Shown: positions 7,455 through 16,330 of the stretch, piece after piece
How positions within the stretch are numbered: position 1 is the first letter of the stretch
Layout: every line of letters starts with the position of its first letter
DNA from: Candidatus Acetothermia bacterium
GTDB lineage: Bacteria; Bipolaricaulota; Bipolaricaulia; RBG-16-55-9; JANLFV01
NCBI GenBank assembly: GCA_024653345.1
Contig: JANLFV010000001.1
Location: forward strand, 248,001 to 312,000
DNA length: 64,000 nucleotides
Reading direction: 5' to 3'
Program-made: the position numbers and the translations under genes
Notes under the pieces: generated by a model
Databases searched by the model: none
The model's input: the letters and a program-made list of their open reading frames with translations, nothing else
Told to the model about the DNA's origin: nothing

Positions 7455-9392
7455 TCAGTAGCCCATCTTCTTCCGGATCTCATCGACGATCGCCGGGTCC
7501 CTTAGAGTGGTCGTATCCCCTAGCTCGCGGCGCTCGGCCAGATCTTTCAAAATACGGCGCATGATCTTCCCCGAGCGGGTCTTCGGGAGGTCTGGGACGA
7601 AGATGATCTCGTCAGGCTTGGCGATCGGGCCGATCACCTCGGCCACTTTATTCCGCAGCTCCTGGACGAGCGCGGGGCTCTCCTCATACCCCGGGGCGAG
7701 GATCACAAAGGCCGTGAGGGCCTGCCCTTTGAGAGGGTGGGACTTCCCCACAGCCGCGGCCTCCACGACCGCCGGGTGCTCGACGAGCGCGCTCTCGACC
7801 TCCATCGTCGAGAGCCTGTGGCCCGAGACATTGATCACATCATCGATCCGGCCCACGATCCAGAAGTAGCCGTCCTCATCTTTCTTGGCCCCGTCGCCGG
7901 TGAAGTAGATCCCGGGGACCTGGTTCCAGTATTTCTCATACCTCGCGGGGTCGCCGTAGATCGTCCGGAGCATCGCCGGCCAGGGGCGCATGATCGCGAG
8001 GTAGCCGCCTCTCCCGGGCGGGACGGGCCTCCCGTCCTTATCGACGATCTCGGCCTCCACCCCGGGGAAGGGGAAGGTCGCCGAGCCGGGCTTGGTCCTG
8101 GTGATCCCCGGCAGCGGCGAGATCAGAATCATCCCGGTCTCCGTCTGCCACCAGGTATCTACAATGGGGCAGCGCTCCTTCCCGATCACCCGGTGATACC
8201 ACATCCAGGCCTCGGGGTTGATCGGCTCCCCGACGGAGCCCAAGAGCCTTAGTGAGGAGAGGTCGTGCTTGTTCGGCCACTCCTCCCCGTCGCGCGTGAA
8301 GGCCCGGATCGCCGTCGGGGCGGTGTAGAAGATGTTCACACTGTATTTCTCCACGATCTCCCAGAAGCGGTCCGGCTGGGGGTAGTTCGGGACAGACTCG
8401 TAGATCAGCGAGGTCGTCCCTACCGCAAGCGGGCCGTAGACGATGTAGCTATGGCCTGTGACCCAGCCGATGTCGGCCGTGCACCAGAAGGTGTCCTCCT
8501 CCTTGATGTCGAAGATCCACTTCATCGTGGCATAGACACCGACCAGATACCCGCCGGTGGTATGGACGACCCCCTTCGGCTTCCCGGTCGTCCCGGAGGT
8601 GTAGAGGATATAGAGCATGTCCTCGCTGTCCATCTGCTCGGGCTCGCAGTAGGCCGGGGCGTCGCGCATCAGCTCGTCCCACCAGAAGTCCCTCCCCTTC
8701 TGCATCGGGACCTCTCGCCCGATCCGCTTGACTACCACGACCTTCTCGATCGAGGGGCAGGCCGCGGCGGCCTCGTCGGCCCGCTCCTTCAATTGCTCGA
8801 CCTTCCCGCCGCGATAGTAGCCGTCGGCGGTGATCAAGAGCTTGGCCTTGGAATCCTCGGTCCTCTCCTGGAGAGCTTTGGAACTGAAGGCGGAGAAGAC
8901 GACGCTGTGCGGGGCCCCGATCCGGGCGCAGGCGAGCATCGCGATCGGGAGCTCCGGGATCATCGGGAGGTAGATCGCCACCCGGTCGCCCTTCTTGACC
9001 CCCAGCTTCTTCAGGACATTGGCGAACTTATTGACCTCGCGGTAGAGCTCGAAGTAGGTCAAAGTCCGGGTATCGCCCGGCTCGCCCTCCCAAATGATCG
9101 CGGCCTTGTTCTTCCTCGGCCCCTTGACGTGCCGGTCAAGGCAGTTGTAGGAGATGTTGAGCTTCCCGCCGACGAACCACTTAGCGTAGGGCGGGTTCCA
9201 CTCGAGGACCTTCTTCCAGGGGCGGAACCACTCCAGCTCTTGGGCGAAGTTCGCCCAGAACCGCTCCGGATCGCGCCGCGCCTCCTCGTAGATCCCCGGG
9301 TCAGTGATGTTTGCCCGCTCGACGAACTCCTCAGGCGGGGTGAAGGTCCGCTCCTCCACGAGCAGGGCCTCAATGTCCTTCAGTTCCTCCAT
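7455..9392 (-). CDS. acs: Acetyl-CoA synthetase (AMP-forming)
   Basis: This is a 645-residue ANL-family ligase that makes acetyl-CoA from acetate, ATP and CoA. Length and motifs are canonical: the P-loop [14 protein letters not shown], the adenylate motif [25 protein letters not shown], the hinge [14 protein letters not shown], and the catalytic lysine in [12 protein letters not shown] near the C-terminus. That lysine is the usual site of regulatory acetylation. AAGGAG lies 8 nt before the ATG at 9392. It heads a minus-strand series with the acetate permease. It argues for acetate activation at AMP cost, in a cell that also carries acetyl-CoA synthase genes. Confidence 0.96.
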   Translation of the reverse strand: MEELKDIEALLVEERTFTPPEEFVERANITDPGIYEEARRDPERFWANFAQELEWFRPWKKVLEWNPPYAKWFVGGKLNISYNCLDRHVKGPRKNKAAIIWEGEPGDTRTLTYFELYREVNKFANVLKKLGVKKGDRVAIYLPMIPELPIAMLACARIGAPHSVVFSAFSSKALQERTEDSKAKLLITADGYYRGGKVEQLKERADEAAAACPSIEKVVVVKRIGREVPMQKGRDFWWDELMRDAPAYCEPEQMDSEDMLYILYTSGTTGKPKGVVHTTGGYLVGVYATMKWIFDIKEEDTFWCTADIGWVTGHSYIVYGPLAVGTTSLIYESVPNYPQPDRFWEIVEKYSVNIFYTAPTAIRAFTRDGEEWPNKHDLSSLRLLGSVGEPINPEAWMWYHRVIGKERCPIVDTWWQTETGMILISPLPGITRTKPGSATFPFPGVEAEIVDKDGRPVPPGRGGYLAIMRPWPAMLRTIYGDPARYEKYWNQVPGIYFTGDGAKKDEDGYFWIVGRIDDVINVSGHRLSTMEVESALVEHPAVVEAAAVGKSHPLKGQALTAFVILAPGYEESPALVQELRNKVAEVIGPIAKPDEIIFVPDLPKTRSGKIMRRILKDLAERRELGDTTTLRDPAIVDEIRKKMGY

Positions 9393-9487
9393 GCTTCCAT
9401 CTCCTTTCTCTGTGCTAGCGATACACCAAGGATGGCCCGAAGGCTATCAATCGTTAGCTTCTCTGTTTCAGGCTTTTTGCTCGTTGC

Positions 9488-9516
9488 ATTATAGCTAGCC
9501 TTATGGGAGGCCACAA
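9488..9516 (-). promoter_or_regulatory. acs promoter
   Basis: TTGTGG (9511-9516), a 17-nt spacer and perfect TATAAT (9488-9493) on the minus strand. They lie about 95 nt upstream of the acs ATG, leaving a leader of roughly 90 nt. Confidence 0.65.
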
Positions 9517-9564
9517 TGACCCTCAGCAGGGTGCTGACTGACCGAGGTCAAGAGGCCTCCGGCT

Positions 9565-9593
9565 TTGTCGCTAAGCAGAACCCCAAGTATATT
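9565..9593 (+). promoter_or_regulatory. Promoter of the ketoacyl synthase III gene (leaderless type)
   Basis: TTGTCG (9565-9570), a 17-nt spacer and TATATT (9588-9593). Seven bases separate the -10 box from the ATG at 9601, so the transcript likely begins at or next to the A of the start codon. Confidence 0.65.
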
Positions 9594-9600
9594 TGGGGTG

Positions 9601-10581
9601 ATGGTTCGGGTGGGGATTCTCGGGATCGGCTCCTATCTTCCGGCGCAAGTGATGACCAACTCTGACTGGGAGGCCTATTGCGGCGCGAGCGCCGAGCGAA
9701 TTACCGAGCGCACGGGGATCAAGAAGCGCCGGATTGCCGCCCAGAACGAGACGACGGTCGATCTGGCAGCCAAGGCCGCTGAAGATGCCCTGGCCAAGAG
9801 CGGCGTAGCGCGAGGCGATCTAACCGAGCTGATCGTGGCTACCGACACTCCGGAGGCCTTCGCCCCGGACACCGCGGCCTACCTACAGGCCCGGCTGCAG
9901 CTGGGCGAGATCCCGGCCTATGACCTCGCCGGGAGCGGATGCGCCGGGTTCATCCTAGGCCTCTCCCTCGCGGCCTCGCGCGTCCGGGACAGCGGAGGGA
10001 AGGCCCTGGTCATCGCGGTCGAGCTGATCAGCCGGATCATGGACTGGCATGAGCCGCGGATCGCGCCGCTCTTCGGGGACGGGGCCGGCGCGGCGATCGT
10101 GGGGGAGTCCGAGCACCTAGAGATCCTGGCGACCTACAATGCCACCGACGGGAGCGGGGCCGACGCCCTCGGGCTCGAGGTCGGCGGGACCCGAGCTCCG
10201 GTGACGCCGGAGCGGGTCGCGCGCGCGGAGCACAAGCGCGTCGTCCTCCAGGGCGAGCGAGTCTACCGCAACGCGATCAAGCGGATGGTCGAGACGGGGC
10301 AAAGTCTCCTGGCTAGGACGGGCCTGAGAGCCGAGGACATCGGCCTGCTCATCCCGGGTCAGGCCAACATTCACCTGATCGAAGCGGTGGCCAAGGGGCT
10401 GGGAATCCCCCTAGAGCGGGTGGTGATCAACCTCGACAGGTATGGCGACACCGGCTCCGCGGCCTTCCCGATCGCCCTCGACGAAGCTCTCCGCTGTGGC
10501 AGGATCAAGCCCGGGGACCATGTGCTGATGGTGGCCTTCGGGATGGGGTTCCACTGGGGCGGGGCAGTCATCCGCTACTAA
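9601..10581 (+). CDS. Beta-ketoacyl-ACP synthase III (FabH)-like thiolase-fold protein with altered active site
   Basis: This is a 326-residue protein with FabH length and fold signatures. The nucleophile is present at C114 (GSGCAGF), and the C-terminal block DRYGDTGSAAFPIALDEA plus AFGMGFHWGGAVIRY is typical of FabH. The two other triad residues are not kept. The His of the usual PHQAN motif is Gly253 (IPGQANIH), and the Asn of the usual GNT motif is Asp283 (GDTGS). A classical decarboxylating condensation is therefore doubtful. An acyltransferase or a non-decarboxylating reaction is possible (inference). No other fatty acid gene is adjacent. The ATG at 9601 is chosen over upstream TTG and GTG because they overlap the promoter. 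Confidence 0.85.
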   Translation: MVRVGILGIGSYLPAQVMTNSDWEAYCGASAERITERTGIKKRRIAAQNETTVDLAAKAAEDALAKSGVARGDLTELIVATDTPEAFAPDTAAYLQARLQLGEIPAYDLAGSGCAGFILGLSLAASRVRDSGGKALVIAVELISRIMDWHEPRIAPLFGDGAGAAIVGESEHLEILATYNATDGSGADALGLEVGGTRAPVTPERVARAEHKRVVLQGERVYRNAIKRMVETGQSLLARTGLRAEDIGLLIPGQANIHLIEAVAKGLGIPLERVVINLDRYGDTGSAAFPIALDEALRCGRIKPGDHVLMVAFGMGFHWGGAVIRY

Positions 10582-10602
10582 CGAGCCCGGCCGGATTTCA
10601 GA

Positions 10603-10631
10603 TTGAGCCCCCCTCCCGAGGAGGGTATACT
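10603..10631 (+). promoter_or_regulatory. cysS promoter (leaderless type)
   Basis: TTGAGC (10603-10608), a 17-nt spacer and TATACT (10626-10631). Seven bases then lead to the cysS ATG at 10639. No Shine-Dalgarno is present. Confidence 0.7.
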
Positions 10632-10638
10632 ACCCCCG

Positions 10639-12141
10639 ATGAGGCTCTACAATACCCTGACGCGGCGGGAGGAGGAGTTCGTCCCCCAGGAGGCGGGCGT
10701 GGTGAGGATGTATGCCTGCGGGCCGACGGTCCATGACCGGTTTACCATTGCGAACGCCCGGGCCTTCCTCACCTTCGATGTGCTGCGCCGGTATCTCGAG
10801 TTCAAGGGATATAAGGTCCTCTACACCCAGAACATCACCGACATTGAGGACCGGATCATTAAGAAGGGCGAAGCCCTCGGCAGCTCAGCCCAGGAGGTGG
10901 CAGAGCGGTATACCCAAGCCTTCTTCGAGGACCGTGAGCTGCTGGGGATCTTGCCCCCCACCTACCAGCCCCGGGCCACGGAGATGGTCCCCAAGATCAT
11001 CGAGTTCATCCAGGGCCTGCTCGAGAGGGGCTTTGCCTATGTCGTGGACGGGGATGTCTACTTCCGTGTCCGGCGGTTCAAGGACTACGGGAAGCTCTCG
11101 GGGAAGAACCTCGAGGAGCTCGCGGCCGGGGCGAGCGGGCGGGTCGAGCCCGACCCCCGGAAAGAAGACCCCCTCGACTTCGCCCTCTGGAAGGTCGCTA
11201 AGCCCGGCGAGCCGGCCTGGGACTCCCCCTGGGGGAAGGGCCGCCCGGGGTGGCACATCGAGTGCTCGGTGATGGCCCAGGCTACCCTAGGAACGACACT
11301 GGACATCCATGGGGGCGGGCAGGACCTGATCTTCCCCCACCACGAGAACGAGCTCGCCCAGTCCGAGGCCCTGACGGGGAGGCCGCTCGCGCGGTTCTGG
11401 GTCCACAATGGCCTGGTGATGGCCGGCGGCCAGGAGATGCACAAGTCCCTGGGGAACTTCGAGTATGCCAGGGATGTGGTCGCCCGCCACGGGAGGGAGG
11501 CGGTCCGGCTCTTCTTCCTCTTGAGGCACTACCGGAAGCCAATGGACTTCTCTCACAAGGCCCTGGCCGAGGCTCAAGCCGCGGTCGAAAGGGTATATAA
11601 CTTCCTGGAGGAGATCGAGGCTCAGGGAGCGCTCGCCCCCACGAGAGCCGAGCCCCGGTCTCCGGCAGAGCAAGAGTTCTCCGCCTACCTGGCGACCGTC
11701 CGGGCCGAGTTCGAGCGGGAGATGGACGCGGACCTCAATACCGCGGGCGCGCTGGGGGTGCTCTTCGAGCTGGTGAGGCGGACGAACACCTTCATGCAGG
11801 AGACGGCCCCCCACGACCGGTCGCTCTTGCGCCGGGCGGGCGAGCTGATCCGGGAGCTCGGCCGGCCGCTCGGGCTCTTCCAGGAGGAACCGAAGGTTCG
11901 GGCTAAAGTCACGCTCAGCGGAAGAGCCAGGATCATTGCTGGAGCTGAAGAAGAAATCATCGCCGGAAACGTGGAAGAACTCATAAACCTGCTCGTCGAG
12001 GTCCGGGGCGAGCTCCGGGCGAAGGGCGAGTTCGCCCTGGCCGATCGGATCCGCGCCCGACTGAACGAGCTCGGGATCGAGCTCCGGGACAAGGAGGGAG
12101 GGACTCGCTGGCGCCTCCGGCTCAAGGGGAAGGAGCAGTGA
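10639..12141 (+). CDS. cysS: Cysteinyl-tRNA synthetase
   Basis: This is a 500-residue class I aminoacyl-tRNA synthetase charging tRNA-Cys. CGPTVHD near residue 24, HIECSVMA, and HHENELAQSEA give the zinc ligands that select cysteine. The catalytic loop reads EMHKSLGN in place of KMSKSLGN. The HIGH-equivalent motif reads TIAN in place of HIGN. The DALR-like anticodon domain and a charged C-terminal tail follow. The in-frame TTG at 10603 is the promoter -35 box, so the ATG at 10639 is the start. The last 20 nt overlap the convergent CARDB gene. Confidence 0.94.
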   Translation: MRLYNTLTRREEEFVPQEAGVVRMYACGPTVHDRFTIANARAFLTFDVLRRYLEFKGYKVLYTQNITDIEDRIIKKGEALGSSAQEVAERYTQAFFEDRELLGILPPTYQPRATEMVPKIIEFIQGLLERGFAYVVDGDVYFRVRRFKDYGKLSGKNLEELAAGASGRVEPDPRKEDPLDFALWKVAKPGEPAWDSPWGKGRPGWHIECSVMAQATLGTTLDIHGGGQDLIFPHHENELAQSEALTGRPLARFWVHNGLVMAGGQEMHKSLGNFEYARDVVARHGREAVRLFFLLRHYRKPMDFSHKALAEAQAAVERVYNFLEEIEAQGALAPTRAEPRSPAEQEFSAYLATVRAEFEREMDADLNTAGALGVLFELVRRTNTFMQETAPHDRSLLRRAGELIRELGRPLGLFQEEPKVRAKVTLSGRARIIAGAEEEIIAGNVEELINLLVEVRGELRAKGEFALADRIRARLNELGIELRDKEGGTRWRLRLKGKEQ

Positions 12142-13396
12142 GCATGAGCCTCCCGAGGTCCTTCTCTTCCCCCGCGCCGCGATCTGCCGTGAGCCGGTAG
12201 AAATACGGCCCTGCGGGGAGCGGCCTCCTTCGGTTATCATCGCCTCTCCACAGGAGACGGTCATCGATCACTACTCGCCTCGCGACCAGCCTGCCGGCGG
12301 GGTCGTAGACCTCGAGGTTCAGCCAGGCCGCGCCGTAGACCTGGATCGTGAGCGGCTCGCCGGGGCGATAGACTGCGGGGAGGCGGTTGGTGGCGTCACT
12401 GAAGACGATCCCGCGATGAAGGGAGAGCCCTTCGACCTCAGTCGCGACGGCAACGATGACCTCTCCGGCCTTGGCCAAGGCTGCCTGGATCGGGGCGAGT
12501 AGCTCCTCAAGAGACTGGCCCGAAGAGCCGGAGAGGTTCGCCGCAAGCGCGAGCGTTGCCTGGGCCGCTTCCTCGAGATGCTGAGCGGCGAGCGCGAGCG
12601 GCCCCAGCCGGACCCGGTCTAAGCTGAGCCGAGAGAGCGCGAGTAGCTCCGCCTCCGCTTCCCGGAGAGCCGCGATGCCAGCATCGAGATTGAAGCTCTG
12701 CAGCGCAGGCCCGACCTTAGCTAGCGAATCAGCTAGCTCAAGGAAGATCTGCCCGACAGCTCGGCCGCCACGGAGGATCTCCTCTTGAGCGAGCGGGCCA
12801 GGGGGGTCCGCCCCAATCGATACGAGCTTCGCGCCCCCATTAGCTGAGGCAAGCCTCGCCCCGTCGAGCCGCCGCAGCCCTTCCTCCAGGGCCGCGAAGA
12901 GGTCGGACCCGATCGCGAAGTTCAGCCCCTCGCCGACGGCACGGAGGGTCTTCCCGATGACAAGAGTGATCTCGTCGGTAAGGGAGGAGATGGCTGTTCG
13001 GGCCTGAACGGTCACGACGACCTGGAGGGAGTTGTTCCGCTCGTCGCTCTCCTCGATGTCGTTCAAGGGCCGATCGGCCTCGACTGCAATCCGGTGCTCC
13101 CCCTCGACCGCCTCCCACTCGGCTTGGACCTCGACCGTCCTTCCTGCCCGGAGTTGCCGCACCCGCTGGCGGGAGAGGGGGAGGTCATCGACCTTGAACT
13201 GCACCTGAAAGGCCTCGGCATCGCCTTCCCCCAGATTTCCCACCACCGCGCTGATCTGGACCGGCGCTCCCGGCTCGGGATCGGCCGGCTCGACTCGGAC
13301 CTCCTTCACCACCAGGTCCGGCTGGGCAGGCTGGGCGATGCCCAAAGGGACGAGCGCGAGAACCGCTAAGACCAGAACAGTTAGTGACTTCTGCAT
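12122..13396 (-). CDS. Exported CARDB-domain protein with FlgD-like C-terminal domain
   Basis: This is a 424-residue secreted protein of unknown function. The ATG at 13396 (MQKSLTVLVLAVLALVPLG) gives a clean signal peptide cut after GIAQ, with GGGAGGT upstream. Longer readings of the frame lack a signal. Residues about 25-130 form a CARDB adhesion-like domain (PDLVVKEVRVEPADPEPG, NDIEESDERNN). The middle is alanine/leucine-rich and probably helical. The last 100 residues resemble a FlgD-type Ig fold (GEPLTIQVYG, LEVYDPAGRLV, PAGPYFYRLTA). It probably acts on the cell surface. Its 3' end overlaps cysS by 20 nt. Confidence 0.8.
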   Translation of the reverse strand: MQKSLTVLVLAVLALVPLGIAQPAQPDLVVKEVRVEPADPEPGAPVQISAVVGNLGEGDAEAFQVQFKVDDLPLSRQRVRQLRAGRTVEVQAEWEAVEGEHRIAVEADRPLNDIEESDERNNSLQVVVTVQARTAISSLTDEITLVIGKTLRAVGEGLNFAIGSDLFAALEEGLRRLDGARLASANGGAKLVSIGADPPGPLAQEEILRGGRAVGQIFLELADSLAKVGPALQSFNLDAGIAALREAEAELLALSRLSLDRVRLGPLALAAQHLEEAAQATLALAANLSGSSGQSLEELLAPIQAALAKAGEVIVAVATEVEGLSLHRGIVFSDATNRLPAVYRPGEPLTIQVYGAAWLNLEVYDPAGRLVARRVVIDDRLLWRGDDNRRRPLPAGPYFYRLTADRGAGEEKDLGRLMLTAPSP

Positions 13397-13430
13397 CGAT
13401 GAGACCTCCCGTGCCGAGCTCGATGGTGGC

Positions 13431-13459
13431 ATTATAGATTTCGAGGCCAGCCGGTTCAA
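13431..13459 (-). promoter_or_regulatory. Promoter of the CARDB protein gene
   Basis: TTGAAC (13454-13459), a 17-nt spacer and perfect TATAAT (13431-13436) on the minus strand, about 35 nt upstream of the ATG. The divergent leuC signal starts 7 bp away. Confidence 0.7.
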
Positions 13460-13465
13460 CCCGGG

Positions 13466-13495
13466 TTGACTCAGAGGGCGGACCCCTGGCATCAT
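13466..13495 (+). promoter_or_regulatory. Possible leuC promoter
   Basis: TTGACT (13466-13471), an 18-nt spacer and a weak CATCAT (13490-13495), which ends 9 nt before the ATG at 13505. The -35 is good and the -10 is poor. Confidence 0.4.
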
Positions 13496-13504
13496 CTCCC
13501 GGAG

Positions 13505-14764
13505 ATGGGGCAGACGATTGCGGAGAAGATCTTGGCGAATAAGTCCGGCGAGCGGGCGGTCCGGCCGGGCCAGATCGTGAACGCGAAGGTCGATGTGGCC
13601 ATGTCCCACGAGAACGCGGCCCTGGTGAAGAAGCACTTCGAGGAGCTCGGCCTCCCGAGGGTCTGGGACCCCGAGCGGATCGTCCTCTTGTTCGACCACC
13701 GCGTCCCGGCGGAGTCGGTGAAGACCGCCCAGGGCCAGCGGGAGGTCCGCCAGTTCGCCAGGGCCCAGGGGATCAGGCACTTCTATGACATGAACGCCGG
13801 GATCTGCCACCAGGTCCTGCCCGAGCGGGGCCATGTCCGGCCGGGCGAGCTGATCGTCGGGACCGACTCGCACACCACTACCGCTGGGGCCTTCGGGGCC
13901 TTCGCCACCGGGATCGGGGCCACGGAGATGGCCGCGGTCTGGGCCACCGGCGAGCTCTGGCTCCGCGTCCCCGAGACATTTAAGATCACGGTCACCGGCC
14001 GGTTCCAGAAGTGGGTGGGGGCCAAGGATTTAATCCTTCATATCATCGGCCGACTCGGGGCCGACGGGGCGGATTACAAATCGGTCGAGTTCTACGGCCC
14101 AACGGTCGAGAAAATGAGCTTGGCCTCGAAGATGGTCCTGGCGAACCTGGCGATGGAGATGGGCGCGAAGGCCGCCATCGTCCCGCCGGATGGGAAGACC
14201 CTCGAGTATGTTAAGTCCAGGACGGATAAGCCCTTCAAGCCGGTCTATGCCGACCCCGATGCCGAGTATGAGAAGGAGTTCGAGTTCGATGTCTCCGGCC
14301 TGGAGCCGCAGGTGGCCAAGCCCCATCAGGTCGATAATGTCGTCCCCATCTCCGAGGTGTCGGGCCTCAAGGTCGATCAGGCGCTCCTCGGCTCCTGCAC
14401 CAATGGGCGGCTCGAGGACCTCGAGGTCGCGGCCCGGATCTTGAAGGGCAGGCGGGTCCACCCCGATGTCAGGCTCCTGGTGATCCCGGCCTCCTGGGAG
14501 GTCTACCTTGAGGCGATGAGGAAGGGGATCTTGGAGACCCTCATCTCCGCCGGGGCGGTGGTCGTCAACCCCGGCTGCGGGCCCTGCCTTGGGGCCCATC
14601 AGGGGCTCCTCGCCCCGAGTGAGCGGTGCATCTCCTCGACGAACCGGAACTTCCAGGGGAGGATGGGCTCCCCCGAGGCCGAGGTCTACCTCGCCTCGCC
14701 GGCGGTCGTGGCCGCCTCGGCCCTGGCGGGCGAGCTCGCCGACCCTCGGGGCCTCCGGCTCTGA
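13505..14764 (+). CDS. leuC: 3-isopropylmalate dehydratase / homoaconitase large subunit
   Basis: This is a 419-residue aconitase-superfamily enzyme of the short archaeal/thermophile type. Fe-S and substrate motifs are intact: VGTDSHTTTAGAFG, LLGSCTNGRLEDL, and NPGCGPCLGAHQG carrying the paired cluster cysteines. It isomerises 2-isopropylmalate in leucine synthesis, or homocitrate in the alpha-aminoadipate lysine route. Sequence alone does not separate these roles. The small subunit is not encoded next to it, which is unusual. The ATG at 13505 has a GGAG immediately adjacent. A radical SAM gene follows after 26 nt. Confidence 0.88.
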   Translation: MGQTIAEKILANKSGERAVRPGQIVNAKVDVAMSHENAALVKKHFEELGLPRVWDPERIVLLFDHRVPAESVKTAQGQREVRQFARAQGIRHFYDMNAGICHQVLPERGHVRPGELIVGTDSHTTTAGAFGAFATGIGATEMAAVWATGELWLRVPETFKITVTGRFQKWVGAKDLILHIIGRLGADGADYKSVEFYGPTVEKMSLASKMVLANLAMEMGAKAAIVPPDGKTLEYVKSRTDKPFKPVYADPDAEYEKEFEFDVSGLEPQVAKPHQVDNVVPISEVSGLKVDQALLGSCTNGRLEDLEVAARILKGRRVHPDVRLLVIPASWEVYLEAMRKGILETLISAGAVVVNPGCGPCLGAHQGLLAPSERCISSTNRNFQGRMGSPEAEVYLASPAVVAASALAGELADPRGLRL

Positions 14765-14790
14765 CCTGATCTCGAGGGGAGGGGCCAGAG

Positions 14791-15711
14791 ATGGCTTTCC
14801 GACCGAGCTACCTCAGTCTGAGCCCGGGGGAGTTCGAGGCCAGGGTGGCCGAGCTCTACAAGCTCCTCGAGAGCTGCACCCTCTGCGCCCGCCGCTGCCG
14901 AGTCGATCGGACCAAAGGGGAGAGGGGCTTCTGCCGCTCGGGGATGGAGCCGCTGGTCTCGAGCTTCTTCCCCCACTTCGGCGAGGAGGACCCCCTCCGG
15001 GGGAGCCGCGGCTCAGGGACGGTCTTCCTCGCGAATTGCAACTTGAGGTGCGTCTACTGCCAGAACTGGGAGCTGAGCCACCTCGGCGAGGGTGAGCCGA
15101 TGACCCCTGAGGAGCTGGCCCGGGCGATGCTCCACCTCCAGCGGCTGGGATGCCATAACATCAACTTCGTCACGCCTACGCACTTCGCCCCGCAGTTGAT
15201 CGAGGCCGTCCGCCTGGCCGCCAAGCACGGGCTGAGGCTCCCGATCGTCTGGAACTGCGGGGGATATGAGTCGGTCGAGGCTTTGAGGCTCCTCGAGGGG
15301 ATCGTGGACATCTACATGCCGGACATCAAGTATGGCACCGAGCCGCCGGCGAGGAAGTATTCCGCGGCCCCGGACTACTTCGAGGTCGCCTGCGCCGCGG
15401 TCCGGGAGATGCACCGCCAGGTGGGAGACCTCCAGGTCGAGGACGGGCTGGCGGTCCGCGGGCTCCTGATCCGCCATCTGGTCCTGCCCAATGGCCTGGC
15501 GGGCTCGAAGGAGGTCCTCGAGTTCATCACCTCCCTCTCCCAGGAGAGCTATGTGAACATCATGGACCAATACCGGCCGTGCTATAAGGCCTTCGACTAC
15601 CCCGAGCTAGCCCGGGGGATCACCCTCGAGGAGTATGAAGAGGTCGTCAGGCTCGCCTGGAGCCTCGGCCTCCGCCGCGGCTTCCCCGAGGACCGAAGGC
15701 TCTGGATGTAG
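14791..15711 (+). CDS. PflX-like radical SAM protein
   Basis: This is a 306-residue radical SAM enzyme resembling the PflX group (COG1313), homologs of pyruvate formate-lyase activating enzyme. The SAM cluster is CNLRCVYCQN (Cx3Cx2C) near residue 82. An N-terminal cysteine region, CTLCARRCRVDRTKGERGFC, is typical of this group and may bind another metal centre. Substrate and function are unknown for the family. GGGAGG lies before the ATG. It probably shares a transcript with leuC. Confidence 0.87.
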   Translation: MAFRPSYLSLSPGEFEARVAELYKLLESCTLCARRCRVDRTKGERGFCRSGMEPLVSSFFPHFGEEDPLRGSRGSGTVFLANCNLRCVYCQNWELSHLGEGEPMTPEELARAMLHLQRLGCHNINFVTPTHFAPQLIEAVRLAAKHGLRLPIVWNCGGYESVEALRLLEGIVDIYMPDIKYGTEPPARKYSAAPDYFEVACAAVREMHRQVGDLQVEDGLAVRGLLIRHLVLPNGLAGSKEVLEFITSLSQESYVNIMDQYRPCYKAFDYPELARGITLEEYEEVVRLAWSLGLRRGFPEDRRLWM

Positions 15712-15788
15712 CTGCCGCGCGGCGAGCAGGCCAGGCGGGAGCTTGGGTTGCTTTCAGGGCTGATTTGCCCGAAGCTTGGCGTGGCGAG

Positions 15789-16187
15789 ATGGCGAGTGTC
15801 AGGACCTACATGCTCCTCGAGTTAGGCGAGCTTCTCGGGATCATCCTGCTCATCGTCGTTATCACGCAGTTCATTCGCATCCCGGTCTGGCTGGCCGTGG
15901 CCATACCCGCGGGCAAGCTTCTCAAGTTCTTATTGGTCTACCCCTCCGTCCGTCGCGCCGGGAGGCAACCGGTCGCCACAGGCCTGGAGAGCCTCCTCCA
16001 CAAGCGCGGCGTGGTCGTGGACCCGCTCGATCCCGAGGGGTATGTCGAGATCCGCGGGGAGCTATGGCGGGCACGGAGCATCGGCTCCTCACTCGCCCCT
16101 GGCGCTCAGGTCGAGGTCTGCGGGCTCGACAGGACCAGGCTGCTGGTGAAGGAGGCATCTGACCCTGAGCGGCCCAGGTCGGCCTGA
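15789..16187 (+). CDS. NfeD-like membrane protein
   Basis: This 132-residue protein has one or two membrane segments (LLGIILLIVVITQFI, WLAVAIPAGKLLKFLLVY) followed by a small beta-rich OB-like domain (GYVEIRGELWRARS, GAQVEVCGLDRTRLLV). This is the NfeD C-terminal pattern. Such proteins normally pair with stomatin-like proteins in membrane quality control, but none is adjacent. The ATG at 15789 (MASVRTYMLLEL) is preferred over the upstream TTG at 15765. Confidence 0.78.
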   Translation: MASVRTYMLLELGELLGIILLIVVITQFIRIPVWLAVAIPAGKLLKFLLVYPSVRRAGRQPVATGLESLLHKRGVVVDPLDPEGYVEIRGELWRARSIGSSLAPGAQVEVCGLDRTRLLVKEASDPERPRSA

Positions 16188-16278
16188 TCTTGCGGCCTCC
16201 GCCTTGCCCCTGCCACTCGGACTGCCGGGCCGAGCCTCCGCTTACTAACGGGCAATCGCTGGGCCTAAAGCCGCCCGA

Positions 16279-16308
16279 TTGGCCAGGGCGCAGACAAAGC
16301 TCTATCAT
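16279..16308 (+). promoter_or_regulatory. Possible promoter of the class II amidotransferase gene
   Basis: TTGGCC (16279-16284), an 18-nt spacer and TATCAT (16303-16308), 22 nt before the ATG at 16331. Confidence 0.45.
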
Positions 16309-16330
16309 CCCACGGCCGAGTCTGGTTGAG

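Noticed and set aside
13451-13470. tRNA T-arm-like GGTTCAACCC segment
   Set aside because: No acceptor stem, anticodon arm or D arm can be built around it; the bases belong to the divergent CARDB/leuC promoters.
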